Origin: an uncultured Ruminococcus sp.
Lineage (GTDB): Bacteria > Bacillota > Clostridia > Monoglobales > Monoglobaceae
Assembly: GCA_902760955.1 (NCBI GenBank)
Contig: CACWIG010000001.1
Location: forward strand, 1-64,000
Reading direction: 5' to 3'
DNA: 64,000 nucleotides
Positions 9,236 through 17,832 of the stretch are shown one piece after another. The first letter of the stretch is position 1; each line of letters begins with the position of its first letter. The notes under the pieces are model-generated. The model was given only the letters and a program-made list of their open reading frames with translations, searched no databases and was not told the origin of the DNA. A program made the translations under genes and the position numbers.

Positions 9236-10018
9236 TCAAGATAGTTTTTCCTTTAAGTCGCTTACAATCTGATTAATTAGTCCTTCTGCACAGGATACCC
9301 CAACAATATCTGCCGCTTCTTTTGCACCCTCAAAGGCATTTGCAGGCGCATATGATAAATCACTTTCCTCTAACATAGCTATATCGTTTTCATAATCTCC
9401 TGCACATATTACAGTATGAATATTATTAAGTCTTTCACGCAAATATCTTATCATCTGTGCCTTTCCTGCATCTTTATTCCATATTTCAAGACCTGTATCC
9501 CAGGTTCTTTTTAACGAATATTCATCCTTGTATCTGTCCTTAAGATATTTTTTAATTTCAATGGCATCTGCTGGAGTTTCCGTAGTAAACACAACCTTGG
9601 TTATTTTATAATCAAATGACCCATATGCACCATCATAATTTATCTTAGGTGCTTTCTCATATAAAGTTCTGTCCTCCATTCCAACATATGATACCGCTCG
9701 CAACCTATCTTCAAAGCTGTCTATTACATCTTTTACTATTTCCTCCGACCTTAAATCCAGCAGATAATACTTCTCAATCTCCTTTGTCTGAAGATTATAC
9801 AAAATATTTCCGTTGCACGCAATCATATATTTGTCGCAGACAAAGCTGTTTTGCAATTTCTCTAAATAGTTAATAGAACGCCCTGTTGCCAGCACAAACA
9901 TTCCGCCGTTATCCTGAAAATATTTTATCGCCTTTGAATTATTTTCGGGGACATTGCCACCTATCGCCAACGTGCCGTCAAGGTCACTGCATATCATATA
10001 TCCGTCAAACATTCCCAT
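9236..10018 (-). CDS. HAD-superfamily (Cof-type) phosphatase
   Basis: A 260-aa hydrolase of the Cof/YidA group. Motif I is DLDGTLA near residue 13, motif II is ATGRS, the C2 cap lies between, and motif IV is GDYENDIAMLEES, where Cof proteins usually have GDxxNDxxM. These enzymes dephosphorylate sugar phosphates, nucleotides or FMN; the substrate here is unknown. It sits between ferritin and feoAB, with only 26 bp between its start and the ferritin terminator. It is therefore probably transcribed by read-through from the ferritin promoter, which would put it under the same control as the iron genes. Confidence 0.88.
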   Translation of the reverse strand: MGMFDGYMICSDLDGTLAIGGNVPENNSKAIKYFQDNGGMFVLATGRSINYLEKLQNSFVCDKYMIACNGNILYNLQTKEIEKYYLLDLRSEEIVKDVIDSFEDRLRAVSYVGMEDRTLYEKAPKINYDGAYGSFDYKITKVVFTTETPADAIEIKKYLKDRYKDEYSLKRTWDTGLEIWNKDAGKAQMIRYLRERLNNIHTVICAGDYENDIAMLEESDLSYAPANAFEGAKEAADIVGVSCAEGLINQIVSDLKEKLS

Positions 10019-10044
10019 ACTATATCACCCTGGTTATCCTATTA

Positions 10045-10080
10045 CAAAAATTGTCGCGGACAACTATAATCCACGACAAT
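10045..10080 (-). terminator. Terminator of ferritin
   Basis: On the minus strand ATTGTCGTGGA pairs with TCCGCGACAAT (one G-T), followed by TTTTTGTAA. It lies between ferritin and the HAD gene, so downstream iron genes probably depend on partial read-through. Confidence 0.8.
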
Positions 10081-10099
10081 CTAAATGTGCTATCACCCA

Positions 10100-10609
10100 T
10101 TAAAGCACCAACGACGGTGCAGAGTATACGCGTCCTGCAAGCTCGCTATTGAGCAAGTATAATCCCTTGGGGTCAGTACCAAACAGTTCCATCTTGTCAA
10201 TTAAGTCGTTTGCGTTGGTTTCTTCCTCTCCCTGTTCTTTTACAAACCAATCAAGGAACTGCATTGTACGGAAATCCCTTACATCATATGCAGCTGCATA
10301 TATGTCATTAATAAGTGATGTAACATACTTTTCGTGCTTTAAGCCTGCTTTTAATACAGTTAAATCGTCAGTCAACTCAACATCAGGCTTTGCGATTGCA
10401 TCAAGAGTTACCTTTTCGCTGTTGTTTTGTAAATATTTATAGAACAACATAGCGTGGTCCCTTTCCTCTTGTGCCTGAATGTAGTACCAATTTGCAAATC
10501 CGTCTAAACTTCTTTCTTCAAAATAATTTGAAAAATCTAAGTACAAATACGCAGAGTATAACTCCTTATTAATTTGATCGTTTAATAATTCCCTTACTTT
10601 TGAATCCAT
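10100..10609 (-). CDS. ftnA: Ferritin (FtnA-like, non-haem)
   Basis: A 169-aa iron-storage subunit expected to form a 24-mer that oxidises Fe(II) and stores Fe(III). Ferroxidase ligands are visible: Glu16 in NKELYSAYLY, the EERDH motif giving Glu49 and His52, and the later EQGEEE segment. The start ATG has AGGAGGAG 7-8 nt upstream; an in-frame ATG further upstream lacks one. The gene has its own promoter and terminator but heads a tandem set of iron genes that includes the FeoAB importer, so storage and uptake sit side by side. Confidence 0.95.
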   Translation of the reverse strand: MDSKVRELLNDQINKELYSAYLYLDFSNYFEERSLDGFANWYYIQAQEERDHAMLFYKYLQNNSEKVTLDAIAKPDVELTDDLTVLKAGLKHEKYVTSLINDIYAAAYDVRDFRTMQFLDWFVKEQGEEETNANDLIDKMELFGTDPKGLYLLNSELAGRVYSAPSLVL

Positions 10610-10637
10610 AAAAAATCTCCTCCTGTCTTTTTTATTT

Positions 10638-10666
10638 ATTATAACACTCATAATATGTAAAATCAA
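10638..10666 (-). promoter_or_regulatory. Promoter of ferritin
   Basis: Minus strand TTGATT (10666-10661), 17-bp spacer, TATAAT (10643-10638), about 30 bp before the start codon. Confidence 0.7.
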
Positions 10667-10740
10667 GTCGCATTTATAAATTAATCAAATATTTACCATA
10701 TAATAATTATATGTTTTACTGTAATAAAATATATCTGTAA

Positions 10741-10773
10741 AATAGCAAAAGGTCACAGCCAACCGCTATGACC
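10741..10773 (-). terminator. Terminator of the LCP gene
   Basis: Minus strand GGTCATAGC/GCTGTGACC stem with a 5-nt loop, followed by TTTTGCTATT. Confidence 0.6.
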
Positions 10774-10783
10774 TGTATAATCT

Positions 10784-11875
10784 TTAATCCCACGCCGAAC
10801 CGACAGTTGCAGACCTTGCCGTTCCGTCTTCTGCGGTAGTTTCAATTTTGCTGCCGCCTGTCAAACCATACTCTGTTGCCGTTCGGTTATCATTGCTGTT
10901 TTCCGCTCTGTATTTTTCCCACTCCTCTTCATTCATAGGAAGAAATACCTCTTTTATCAGTTCACTTGTTTTATCAGCATCATTGATATACCACCACAGA
11001 GGCGAAATATACTGTGCCTCACCAGGAAGGACATAAGAGCCAACATCATCAAAGTTCAATGTCTTTACAAGTCCAAGGTGCTTAATCAAATCCCTCATAG
11101 TATAATTGGTTCTGACATTCTCTTTTACAACGGCAAACAAGTCGTCTATTTTTGAGATGTACTTCGGTGTGCATTTCTGATTGAACAATTCCTTTAAAAA
11201 TTCTTGCTGCCAATATTCTCTGCCCTCGTCACCCAAAACATACTCGCCTGGGGCAGAGCCGTCATTGTTATGACGAAATCTTACAAAATCGTGTGCCGCC
11301 TGACCATCAAGGTGCTGTTGCCCCGCCTTCAAATGAATGTGCAAATTCTGTGCAGGGTCGTCATAACTCATATCGTACGGCACATTAAAGTCAACTCCGT
11401 CTACTGCATCAATTATATCTTTAAAGCCGTCAAAATCTATGGAAACAAAGTAATGTATAGGTATGCCTGTCAGTTCCTTGACCTGCTCAATCAAAAACTC
11501 CTCAGGTTCAGAAATCTTGCCTTTATTGGCAAGCTCCTTTCCTAAGCCTATCAAAGCATTTATTTTTGTTGTAGCATAGCCCTTAGGCTTAACCATAGTA
11601 TCTCTCGGAATAGACATAAGATTTATTCTGCTGGAATATGAGTCTATTGACAACAACATTATTGTGTCACTGCGATATCCGCCATCATCAACACCGATTA
11701 ATAATACGTTAATCATTCCTAATTCATTATCAGATTCTTCCAAGCCGTCTATATATATTTCTGAGCCTAAAGATATTTCAGATACCTTATGTGCCGCAAG
11801 AACACCAAACATAGCAGAAAAGATTACAAATATTACAGTAAACAATATAACTATAAATCTGAATGTCTTATTCAT
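10784..11875 (-). CDS. LytR-CpsA-Psr (LCP) family cell-wall glycopolymer transferase
   Basis: A 363-aa membrane-anchored enzyme that transfers teichoic-acid-like or capsular polymers from a lipid carrier to peptidoglycan. One N-terminal membrane helix (about residues 7-27) is followed by an extracellular LCP domain with the conserved NVLLIGVDDGGYRSDTIMLLSID, SIPRDT and DFVRFRHNNDG motifs that hold the Mg-pyrophosphate head group. The 40-residue Ser/Thr-rich tail looks disordered. It fits with the Wzt-like ATPase, glycosyltransferases and Wzy-like protein at 48-57 kb. It is a single gene with its own promoter and terminator. Confidence 0.92.
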   Translation of the reverse strand: MNKTFRFIVILFTVIFVIFSAMFGVLAAHKVSEISLGSEIYIDGLEESDNELGMINVLLIGVDDGGYRSDTIMLLSIDSYSSRINLMSIPRDTMVKPKGYATTKINALIGLGKELANKGKISEPEEFLIEQVKELTGIPIHYFVSIDFDGFKDIIDAVDGVDFNVPYDMSYDDPAQNLHIHLKAGQQHLDGQAAHDFVRFRHNNDGSAPGEYVLGDEGREYWQQEFLKELFNQKCTPKYISKIDDLFAVVKENVRTNYTMRDLIKHLGLVKTLNFDDVGSYVLPGEAQYISPLWWYINDADKTSELIKEVFLPMNEEEWEKYRAENSNDNRTATEYGLTGGSKIETTAEDGTARSATVGSAWD

Positions 11876-11914
11876 ATTCTTCCCCTTTTAAAATTAAAAT
11901 TCAATACAGAATAA

Positions 11915-11944
11915 ATGATATCATACAAATAAGAATTTTGTCAA
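11915..11944 (-). promoter_or_regulatory. Promoter of the LCP gene
   Basis: Minus strand TTGACA (11944-11939), 18-bp spacer, TATCAT (11920-11915). Confidence 0.55.
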
Positions 11945-11987
11945 TATTTTAGCAATAATATTCATCAAATTTTAACATAAGAAAGAA

Positions 11988-12020
11988 ATAAAAAAATCTC
12001 CCGAATTAATCGGGAGATTT
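11988..12020 (-). terminator. Terminator of the rpmJ-rplQ operon
   Basis: Minus strand AAATCTCCCGA/TCGGGAGATTT with a 5-nt loop, followed by TTTTTTTATT, 10 bp after the rplQ stop. Confidence 0.92.
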
Positions 12021-12029
12021 AACAACGAA

Positions 12030-12374
12030 CTAATCAACAAGCTCAAGTATAGCCATTTCAGCAGCATCGCCGCGTCTTGGTCCTATCTTGATAATTCTGG
12101 TGTAACCACCATTTCTCTCAGCATATTTTGGAGCTATTTCATCAAATAACTTTGAAACAACGTCGCGCTTTGTAATAAAGCTGAGTGCCTGTCTTTTTGT
12201 GTGAAGTGTGTTGGACTTGCCGAGTGTAACCATCTTATCAGCGAGCTTCTGAACTTCCTTTGCACGTGTAACAGTTGTCTGAACCTTACCATTTTCAAGC
12301 AAAGAAGTTGTCATATTTCTAAGCAATGCCATTCTCTGGTTAGTCGGTCTGCCAAGCTTTCTCTGGTGTGCCAT
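12030..12374 (-). CDS. rplQ: 50S ribosomal protein L17
   Basis: A 114-aa large-subunit protein placed near the exit tunnel. The N-terminal [20 protein letters not shown] and the C-terminal [24 protein letters not shown] are standard. The ATG has GAGGTGAT in front. It is the last gene of the alpha operon, 42 bp after rpoA and just before the terminator. Confidence 0.98.
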   Translation of the reverse strand: MAHQRKLGRPTNQRMALLRNMTTSLLENGKVQTTVTRAKEVQKLADKMVTLGKSNTLHTKRQALSFITKRDVVSKLFDEIAPKYAERNGGYTRIIKIGPRRGDAAEMAILELVD

Positions 12375-12416
12375 AATATCACCTCATTCTTTAAATTCTA
12401 AATTAAACAGATTGAA

Positions 12417-13364
12417 TTAGTCATCGTTTGACAAAGACAAATCCATTGCCTCAAGCTTTGCGATAACTTCTTCAAGGGACTTACGTCCAAGATTTCTGAC
12501 TTTCATCATATCGTTCTCAGATCTTGCTGTAAGATCCTGAACAGTATTAATTCCTGCACGTTTAAGACAGTTGTACGAACGAACAGACAGGTCAAGTTCT
12601 TCAATAGTTGTTTCAAGAACTTTCTCCTTCTTAGTTTCTTCTTTCTCTATCATAATTTCAGCATTCTTTGCGTCATCAGACAGGTCAACAAACAAACTCA
12701 TATGTTCGCTGATAATCTTAGCGGCAAGGCTCACAGACTCAGACGGAGTGATTGTGCCATCTGTCCAAACTTCAAGTGTAAGTTTGTCATAATCTGTAAC
12801 ATTACCAACACGTGTGTTATCAACATTATAGTTCACCTTACGTACAGGTGTATAAATTGAATCCGTAGCAATTACGCCAATTACAGGCTGCTGCAACTGA
12901 CCATTACGCTCAGCTGATACGTAACCACGACCTCTGTCAAGTGTGATTTCCATAAATAATCTTGCATCTTCGTTAAGAGTCGCAATATGCAAATCTTCAT
13001 TTATGATTTCAACATCAGAATCGTGCTTAATATCACCGGCAGTAATAACACCTTCGCCCTCATGATTTATATATACAGTCTTAGGTGCATCTGAATGCAG
13101 CTTAACAGCTAAATTCTTTATATTGAGTATTATCTCTGTAACGTCTTCCTTAACGCCGGGGATAGTTGAAAACTCGTGCAAAACACCATCAATCTTAACT
13201 GATGTTGCCGCAACGCCCGGGAGTGAAGAAAGTAACATTCTTCTGAGAGAGTTTCCAAGTGTTGTACCGTAACCTCTCTCCAGAGGCTCAACAACAAACT
13301 TGCCGTACTTGTTATCTTCGGATGCTTCAACGCATTCAATTTTTGGCTTTTCTATTTCTATCAT
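12417..13364 (-). CDS. rpoA: DNA-directed RNA polymerase subunit alpha
   Basis: A 315-aa subunit that nucleates RNA polymerase assembly. The N-terminal domain (1 to about 230) has the dimerisation motif [25 protein letters not shown]. The C-terminal domain (about 248-310) has the helix-hairpin-helix [14 protein letters not shown] and [15 protein letters not shown], which contacts UP elements and activators. The length is normal and AGGAGGG precedes the ATG. It lies between rpsD and rplQ in the usual order. Confidence 0.98.
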   Translation of the reverse strand: MIEIEKPKIECVEASEDNKYGKFVVEPLERGYGTTLGNSLRRMLLSSLPGVAATSVKIDGVLHEFSTIPGVKEDVTEIILNIKNLAVKLHSDAPKTVYINHEGEGVITAGDIKHDSDVEIINEDLHIATLNEDARLFMEITLDRGRGYVSAERNGQLQQPVIGVIATDSIYTPVRKVNYNVDNTRVGNVTDYDKLTLEVWTDGTITPSESVSLAAKIISEHMSLFVDLSDDAKNAEIMIEKEETKKEKVLETTIEELDLSVRSYNCLKRAGINTVQDLTARSENDMMKVRNLGRKSLEEVIAKLEAMDLSLSNDD

Positions 13365-13414
13365 TGTCAGCCCTCCTAAATTTACAGAGCATATGCTCTG
13401 CTTACAACAGATTA

Positions 13415-14041
13415 TTATTTGCTGTAATACTCAACAATCATATGCTCCTCAATCGGCATATCGATATCATCACGCTCAGCGAGAGCGATAACTTTACCTT
13501 CAAGAGTATCTCTGTTCATATCAAGCCACTTAGGAACAACTCTGCTCTCTGTTGAAGCAAGAATAGCCTCAAACTTTGAGCTGTGACGTGACTTTTCTTT
13601 AACAGCAATAACATCACCCGGCTTTACGAGATAAGAAGGAATATTAATCTTCTTGCCGTTTACTGTGAAATGAGCATGTGATACAAGCTGTCTTGCCTCA
13701 GGTCTTGAAACTGCAAGACCTAATCTAAATACAACATTGTCAAGTCTGCTCTCGAGGATTGTGAGAAGGTTTTCACCTGTAACACCCTCTTTTTTGTTTG
13801 CCATTTCGAAGTAGTGTTCGAACTGACCTTCTAAAACGCCATATGCGCGTCTAACTTTCTGCTTTTCACGGAGCTGAGTTCCGTACTCAGAAAGTTTACG
13901 GCGTCCCTGACCGTGCTGACCAGGTGCGTATGCACGTCTTGATACAGCACACTTATCGGTGTAACATCTGTCACCCTTTAAGAATAATTTCTGACCTTCA
14001 CGTCTGCATATTCTGCAAACAGATTCAGTATATCTTGCCAT
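13415..14041 (-). CDS. rpsD: 30S ribosomal protein S4
   Basis: A 208-aa primary 16S rRNA-binding protein. [23 protein letters not shown] at the N-terminus contains two cysteines (CRIC) and a later Cys (C27/C31 region), so this is a zinc-type S4. The S4 RNA-binding domain covers about residues 98-160 ([31 protein letters not shown]). The start has GGAGGTGAA upstream. It is in the alpha operon, 18 bp after rpsK. In Bacillus S4 represses its own synthesis; I did not find an obvious leader structure here. Confidence 0.98.
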   Translation of the reverse strand: MARYTESVCRICRREGQKLFLKGDRCYTDKCAVSRRAYAPGQHGQGRRKLSEYGTQLREKQKVRRAYGVLEGQFEHYFEMANKKEGVTGENLLTILESRLDNVVFRLGLAVSRPEARQLVSHAHFTVNGKKINIPSYLVKPGDVIAVKEKSRHSSKFEAILASTESRVVPKWLDMNRDTLEGKVIALAERDDIDMPIEEHMIVEYYSK

Positions 14042-14059
14042 AAAATTTCACCTCCGTAA

Positions 14060-14452
14060 TTATACACGTCTTCTCTTTGGCGGTCTGCAACCGTTATGAG
14101 GAATAGGTGTAACGTCCTTAATCATATTTACCTCAAGCCCTGCTACCTGAAGCGCACGAATAGCTGCTTCACGGCCTGAACCAGGACCCTTAACGTATAC
14201 TTCAACGTACTTCAAACCGTGCTCCATAGCTGCTTTTGCCGCAGTTTCTGCTGCCATCTGAGCAGCAAAAGGAGTACTCTTTCTGGAACCTCTGAAACCG
14301 AGGCCGCCGGCTGATGCCCAAGAAATTGCATTTCCGGCTACATCTGTAATTGTAACAATGGTATTATTAAATGTAGATTTGATATGTGCCGCACCGCGTT
14401 CAATATTCTTTTTCTCTCTGCGGCGACGTGTCTTTTTAACTGCCTTTGCCAT
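14060..14452 (-). CDS. rpsK: 30S ribosomal protein S11
   Basis: A 130-aa platform protein of the small subunit. Recognised by [33 protein letters not shown] and the C-terminal [15 protein letters not shown]. The ATG at 14452 was chosen because AGGAGGTGA ends 8 nt before it; an in-frame GTG 12 bp upstream lies inside that ribosome-binding site. A 131-bp gap separates it from rpsM, longer than usual for this pair, and holds two small hairpins (14481-14500 and 14521-14535). Confidence 0.98.
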   Translation of the reverse strand: MAKAVKKTRRRREKKNIERGAAHIKSTFNNTIVTITDVAGNAISWASAGGLGFRGSRKSTPFAAQMAAETAAKAAMEHGLKYVEVYVKGPGSGREAAIRALQVAGLEVNMIKDVTPIPHNGCRPPKRRRV

Positions 14453-14583
14453 TGTAATTTTCACCTCCTGAAAATACGAATATCTGTAAATCTTTACAGA
14501 AAATAATCAAAATTCATTTTGGCATTAACAATGCCGTGTTTGCATAAGAAAAAATAATGGTAGTACATTCTGTTTGAGAATAA

Positions 14584-14949
14584 TTATTTCTTCTTGTTTG
14601 CGATAGTCTTCTTAGGACCTTTACGTGTTCTTGCATTTGTCTTAGAACGCTGACCTCTAACAGGTAAGCTCTTTCTATGACGCATACCACGGAAGCAGTT
14701 AATCTCTATCAAACGCTTGATATCAAGAGCTACATCACGTCTTAAGTCACCCTCAACGTTGTAGTTGTCGATTTCAGCTCTGAGTTTTGAAACTTCGTCC
14801 TCAGTTAAATCTTTAACTCTTGTATCGGGATTTACACCTGTTGCCGCAAGAATTTTTTTAGAAGTGGAAAGACCTATACCGAAAATGTAAGTAAGACCGA
14901 TTTCTACTCTCTTTTCGTTTGGTAAATCCACACCTGCAATACGTGCCAT
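14584..14949 (-). CDS. rpsM: 30S ribosomal protein S13
   Basis: A 121-aa small-subunit head protein that contacts tRNA and the intersubunit bridge. The N-terminal [26 protein letters not shown] and the basic [25 protein letters not shown] tail are typical. The ribosome-binding site is GGAGGTGAA. It follows rpmJ by about 125 bp in the alpha operon. Confidence 0.98.
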   Translation of the reverse strand: MARIAGVDLPNEKRVEIGLTYIFGIGLSTSKKILAATGVNPDTRVKDLTEDEVSKLRAEIDNYNVEGDLRRDVALDIKRLIEINCFRGMRHRKSLPVRGQRSKTNARTRKGPKKTIANKKK

Positions 14950-15073
14950 AAATTTTCACCTCCATTGATTTTAGAAAAAAACAATCGGAGCAGAATTTCA
15001 CCCGCTGATGCGGAATCAGCTTAAAAGTAATTGTGGTTCATAAGCCTGACCCTGCCCCATAAGAACCTTTGCA

Positions 15074-15187
<114 letters not shown>

Positions 15188-15259
15188 TTAATCCTTCACC
15201 TCCTAATTTTGACTCGCCCGATATTTATACATACTACCACATATAAATCGAACTGTATT

Positions 15260-15288
15260 ATCATATCATATTTTTTTCAAGATGTCAA
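15260..15288 (-). promoter_or_regulatory. Promoter of the rpmJ-rpsM-rpsK-rpsD-rpoA-rplQ operon
   Basis: Minus strand TTGACA (15288-15283), 17-bp spacer, TATGAT (15265-15260). The transposon target duplication begins only 8 bp upstream of the -35, so any UP element or upstream read-through has been replaced by transposon DNA. Confidence 0.75.
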
Positions 15289-15295
15289 GCAATTT

Positions 15296-15303
15296 TATTA
15301 AAG
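15296..15303. repeat. Left copy of the 8-bp target-site duplication TATTAAAG
   Basis: TATTAAAG lies directly outside the left inverted repeat and is repeated exactly at 18350-18357 outside the right inverted repeat. Eight bases is the duplication size known for IS1595-family insertion. Confidence 0.88.
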
Positions 15304-15362
15304 CCTATAACTTTATTTTCTGTGGAATAATTTTTTCGTTGAGATTTCACGCAGAAAATTGA
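15304..15362 (+). repeat. Left terminal inverted repeat of the transposon
   Basis: Shares with the right end the blocks CCTATAACT, ATTTTCTGTGGAA and TTTTCGTTGA at identical spacing. That is 32 matches in the first 39 bases, and weaker similarity continues to about base 58. Confidence 0.88.
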
Positions 15363-15370
15363 TTTTTGCA

Positions 15371-15406
15371 TAACAAAAATGGGTAAAGTTCATTACTTTA
15401 CCCATT
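15371..15406 (-). terminator. Terminator of the DUF4180 gene
   Basis: Minus strand AAATGGGTAAAG/CTTTACCCATTT stem with a 6-nt loop, followed by TTGTTATG. It lies just inside the left inverted repeat. Confidence 0.75.
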
Positions 15407-15417
15407 TAGATTAGAGT

Positions 15418-15780
15418 TTATTGTGTCAGCATATTTATTGCATCCTCTTTTGTAGAAACAAAAAACACATTATTTCCGTTGTTACTCTCATATATAAAAT
15501 CTTTAAGCGGTTTGCTTGTGTAGCGGGAGTAATCACCATAAATTGCTATGCGACCACCATAATTGATATATTTTTGTAAAATCTCCCCTGCAAGACCTGT
15601 GCTAAGTATAAAGAAATCTTCTACAATTAACCTTTTATCAATAACAATGTTCTTGGTTCCTATATCATATTTTGCACTCATAAGTATGTCAAGCGCTGAT
15701 TGTGTATCTTCAAAAACCTTTTTCTCACTATTCAACACCGCACATACTACATTATTTTTTTCGATTTTCTCAAATTGCAT
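15418..15780 (-). CDS. DUF4180 family protein (transposon passenger)
   Basis: A 120-aa protein of unknown function. The family signature is clear in its second half: EDFFILSTGLAGEILQKYINYGG, then RIAIYGDYSRYTSKPLKDFIYESNNGN and the VFFVSTKEDAINML end. It has no signal peptide or membrane helix. The start ATG has GAGGAAT 7 nt upstream, a consensus promoter lies at 15882-15910 and a terminator follows. It sits inside the transposon, between the left inverted repeat and the transposase, in the same orientation. It is therefore a passenger or accessory gene. A role in transposition or in protecting the element is possible but not shown by the sequence. Confidence 0.85.
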   Translation of the reverse strand: MQFEKIEKNNVVCAVLNSEKKVFEDTQSALDILMSAKYDIGTKNIVIDKRLIVEDFFILSTGLAGEILQKYINYGGRIAIYGDYSRYTSKPLKDFIYESNNGNNVFFVSTKEDAINMLTQ

Positions 15781-15881
15781 TTCTTATTCCTCACTAAAAT
15801 CCAAGTTCATATATTAAGAAATAAGACTTATTTCCGCAAAATATACAAACAAAGTAACTATATTAATCATTTTCTGCTTAT

Positions 15882-15910
15882 ATTATAACACCTTTTCATA
15901 GTTCAGTCAA
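15882..15910 (-). promoter_or_regulatory. Promoter of the DUF4180 gene
   Basis: Minus strand TTGACT (15910-15905), 17-bp spacer, TATAAT (15887-15882). It leaves a leader of about 95 nt. Confidence 0.75.
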
Positions 15911-16119
15911 TGGGTTTACTGCATTTTTAGCAATGTGCCCTGTTATGGTTATCACCTTCTGGTGGATATCCCCGAAGAAAGTAAAAAACGACACTTATGT
16001 ATATTTGCCCATTAATTTTTCTAAAAACTCTATGCTTTTATGGGGTAAAATCAATAAAAAATATGGGTTCGGAAAATCTTCCGGGAAAAACCGACACCTA
16101 TAAATGACACTTTTGAGAT
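15911..16119. other. Internal transposon spacer
   Basis: This 209-bp stretch between the DUF4180 promoter and the transposase stop has no reading frame I can support. It holds a GGTT-CGGAA/TTCCG-AACC hairpin (16066-16092) and two CGACAC words. The phased octamer array is absent here. Confidence 0.5.
16054..16092 (-). terminator. Possible terminator of the transposase gene
   Basis: Minus strand: nested stems with CGGAA/TTCCG at the core, followed by CATATTTTTTATTG, about 30 bp after the transposase stop. Confidence 0.5.
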
Positions 16120-17754
16120 CTAGTCAAGTTCTTCTGCTTGTTGTATCATAAGTTGTATATCTTCCATAAATTGTGAATGCAAGTGGTCTGCGGCAACAAG
16201 TCCAAGAAAAATGTCATTAACTTGTGGTAATTCACAGATTAACTTTGCCAATCTCTCTTTACTGTCAATGGCAGTATAGCCTTTTATATGGTATTCCTTG
16301 CATATCTGCTTTAACTTTGTTATTCCGCAATTCCTGAAATATTTTCTCTTGTTAAATGTCAAAAGCCTGTCATTCTCGTCAAAAGTAAAGCCCATAATAT
16401 TTGATTTTCTTCTCATTTCTTCCGTCAGTTCTTGCAGATTGTTTATATAATGGGTGGTAGGCTTTACATAATCAAGGATATTCCCAGCCTTTATATCCTC
16501 ACTTCGGTATGCCGTTCCTTTATTTTGCAGTAAGTCAATCAGTATGTTTTCAGCGTCATGTCGGGAGGTGGGGTGTTCTTTGTTGTGGCTAATACTCCAA
16601 TTATGCTTGAATACATACAATGCAAGGTATAAAGGTAAATATACAGTAGCAACACCAGTCAAGTTTTTGTTGATATGTCGCTTTAATTGAATGTGAAAAC
16701 TGTCAATGTTATTCAATGTCAAGTGTTTTTCGGCTTTTAATCTCTCAAACTCTGCAAAACTTAATCTTCCGTAGTTTTCAACTCTGTCAAGCCCTTGTGT
16801 TTGATAATATCTTTTAAGGATTGTTTCTTCTGCCAATTCTCTGCCATTATGCGTTTCTGCCCAGTCCTTTTGCTCTTTTCTAACTATCTTCCTCATATCG
16901 GAAGGTTGTATGTAGTGGGGAATTGCATTATTATCACAATACCGAGTGTAGGCGTCATAATCGTCACTACAAAGGAAGGTTATATCCCCTAAATAATCAC
17001 TAAAATAATCTTCAAGTATTTGAGAACTGCTTTTTCCCAAACCCGACAGAACTGCGGCAACATAGCCATTACTGTCTATTCCCGTAACTACACAAGCAAA
17101 CTCTGGTCCAAAAATCCCAAGCTCGGAGGGTATATGTGTGTTTTCAAGTCGGGGTTTTCTCTCTTTTACTGCGGTTGGTGCAACATTGACTAATTCCATT
17201 GCACCCTTTTGATTTTCCCTGAAATATGTTTCGTCAACTTGAACTACACCAGATAATTTCGGCATTCCGTAGTGTTCTAAAAGGGCTTTTAAGAACTTAT
17301 GTCTGTATAGCAAAATTGTGCCTTCTGAGGTATGCCACCCGTAGTCAACCTCCAAATTACGCCGACAAGCGGATAAGGATAAGCCCATTAAAGTATAGTT
17401 AATAACTGCAATCTGCACAGGTAGGGGGAATGTAGATTTGTCTGCAAAAGAACCTGTCATTATAGTATATGTTTTCCCACATTTTCTGCACTTATATCGG
17501 GTTTTTCCATAATCGTCTAATCCGTGTGGGTAATATAATCGGCTTGTGCAGTAAGGACAAGCAGGTTTTAACCCATATTTGTCAATAAAGATTTCATAAT
17601 CTGTTGGTGGTCGGGTTGGCTTTTTCTCGGGTGGCAAAAAGCCCTTTAACACCCACGCCAAGTCTTCTTTTGACAAGGATTTTAATTCTCTTTTTAATTC
17701 TTTTAACCTTTTATCTATTTTAGGATATTTTTCCATTAATTTCTTTAATTGCAT
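16120..17754 (-). CDS. Long IS1595/ISXO2-like DDE transposase with SAP-like C-terminus
   Basis: A 544-aa transposase, much longer than the roughly 300 aa usual for ISXO2-like proteins. Residues 1-50 are helical and basic. A zinc ribbon uses Cys66, Cys69, Cys89 and Cys92. The catalytic core shows Asp174 (VQVDETYF) and Asp264 (CSDDYDAY). The NNIDSF segment at 348-353 stands where family members usually have NxxExF, so the third acidic residue would be Asp351. About 70 extra residues (about 285-345) lie before it. Residues 477-511 (GITKLKQICKEYHIKGYTA and on to KLICELP) resemble a SAP DNA-binding helix pair. It sits inside the transposon next to the phased TTATAAAA array. AGGGGGTG precedes the ATG. 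Confidence 0.9.
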   Translation of the reverse strand: MQLKKLMEKYPKIDKRLKELKRELKSLSKEDLAWVLKGFLPPEKKPTRPPTDYEIFIDKYGLKPACPYCTSRLYYPHGLDDYGKTRYKCRKCGKTYTIMTGSFADKSTFPLPVQIAVINYTLMGLSLSACRRNLEVDYGWHTSEGTILLYRHKFLKALLEHYGMPKLSGVVQVDETYFRENQKGAMELVNVAPTAVKERKPRLENTHIPSELGIFGPEFACVVTGIDSNGYVAAVLSGLGKSSSQILEDYFSDYLGDITFLCSDDYDAYTRYCDNNAIPHYIQPSDMRKIVRKEQKDWAETHNGRELAEETILKRYYQTQGLDRVENYGRLSFAEFERLKAEKHLTLNNIDSFHIQLKRHINKNLTGVATVYLPLYLALYVFKHNWSISHNKEHPTSRHDAENILIDLLQNKGTAYRSEDIKAGNILDYVKPTTHYINNLQELTEEMRRKSNIMGFTFDENDRLLTFNKRKYFRNCGITKLKQICKEYHIKGYTAIDSKERLAKLICELPQVNDIFLGLVAADHLHSQFMEDIQLMIQQAEELD

Positions 17755-17783
17755 ACCAATACACCCCCTTTTTCGATACTTAT

Positions 17784-17812
17784 ATTATATAAAAGTATGC
17801 AAATATTGTCAA
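17784..17812 (-). promoter_or_regulatory. Promoter of the transposase gene
   Basis: Minus strand TTGACA (17812-17807), 17-bp spacer, TATAAT (17789-17784): a full consensus match. The first array octamer begins 20 bp upstream of the -35, so proteins on the array could touch this promoter. Confidence 0.85.
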
Positions 17813-17832
17813 ATCGGCATTTCTAACAGTTA

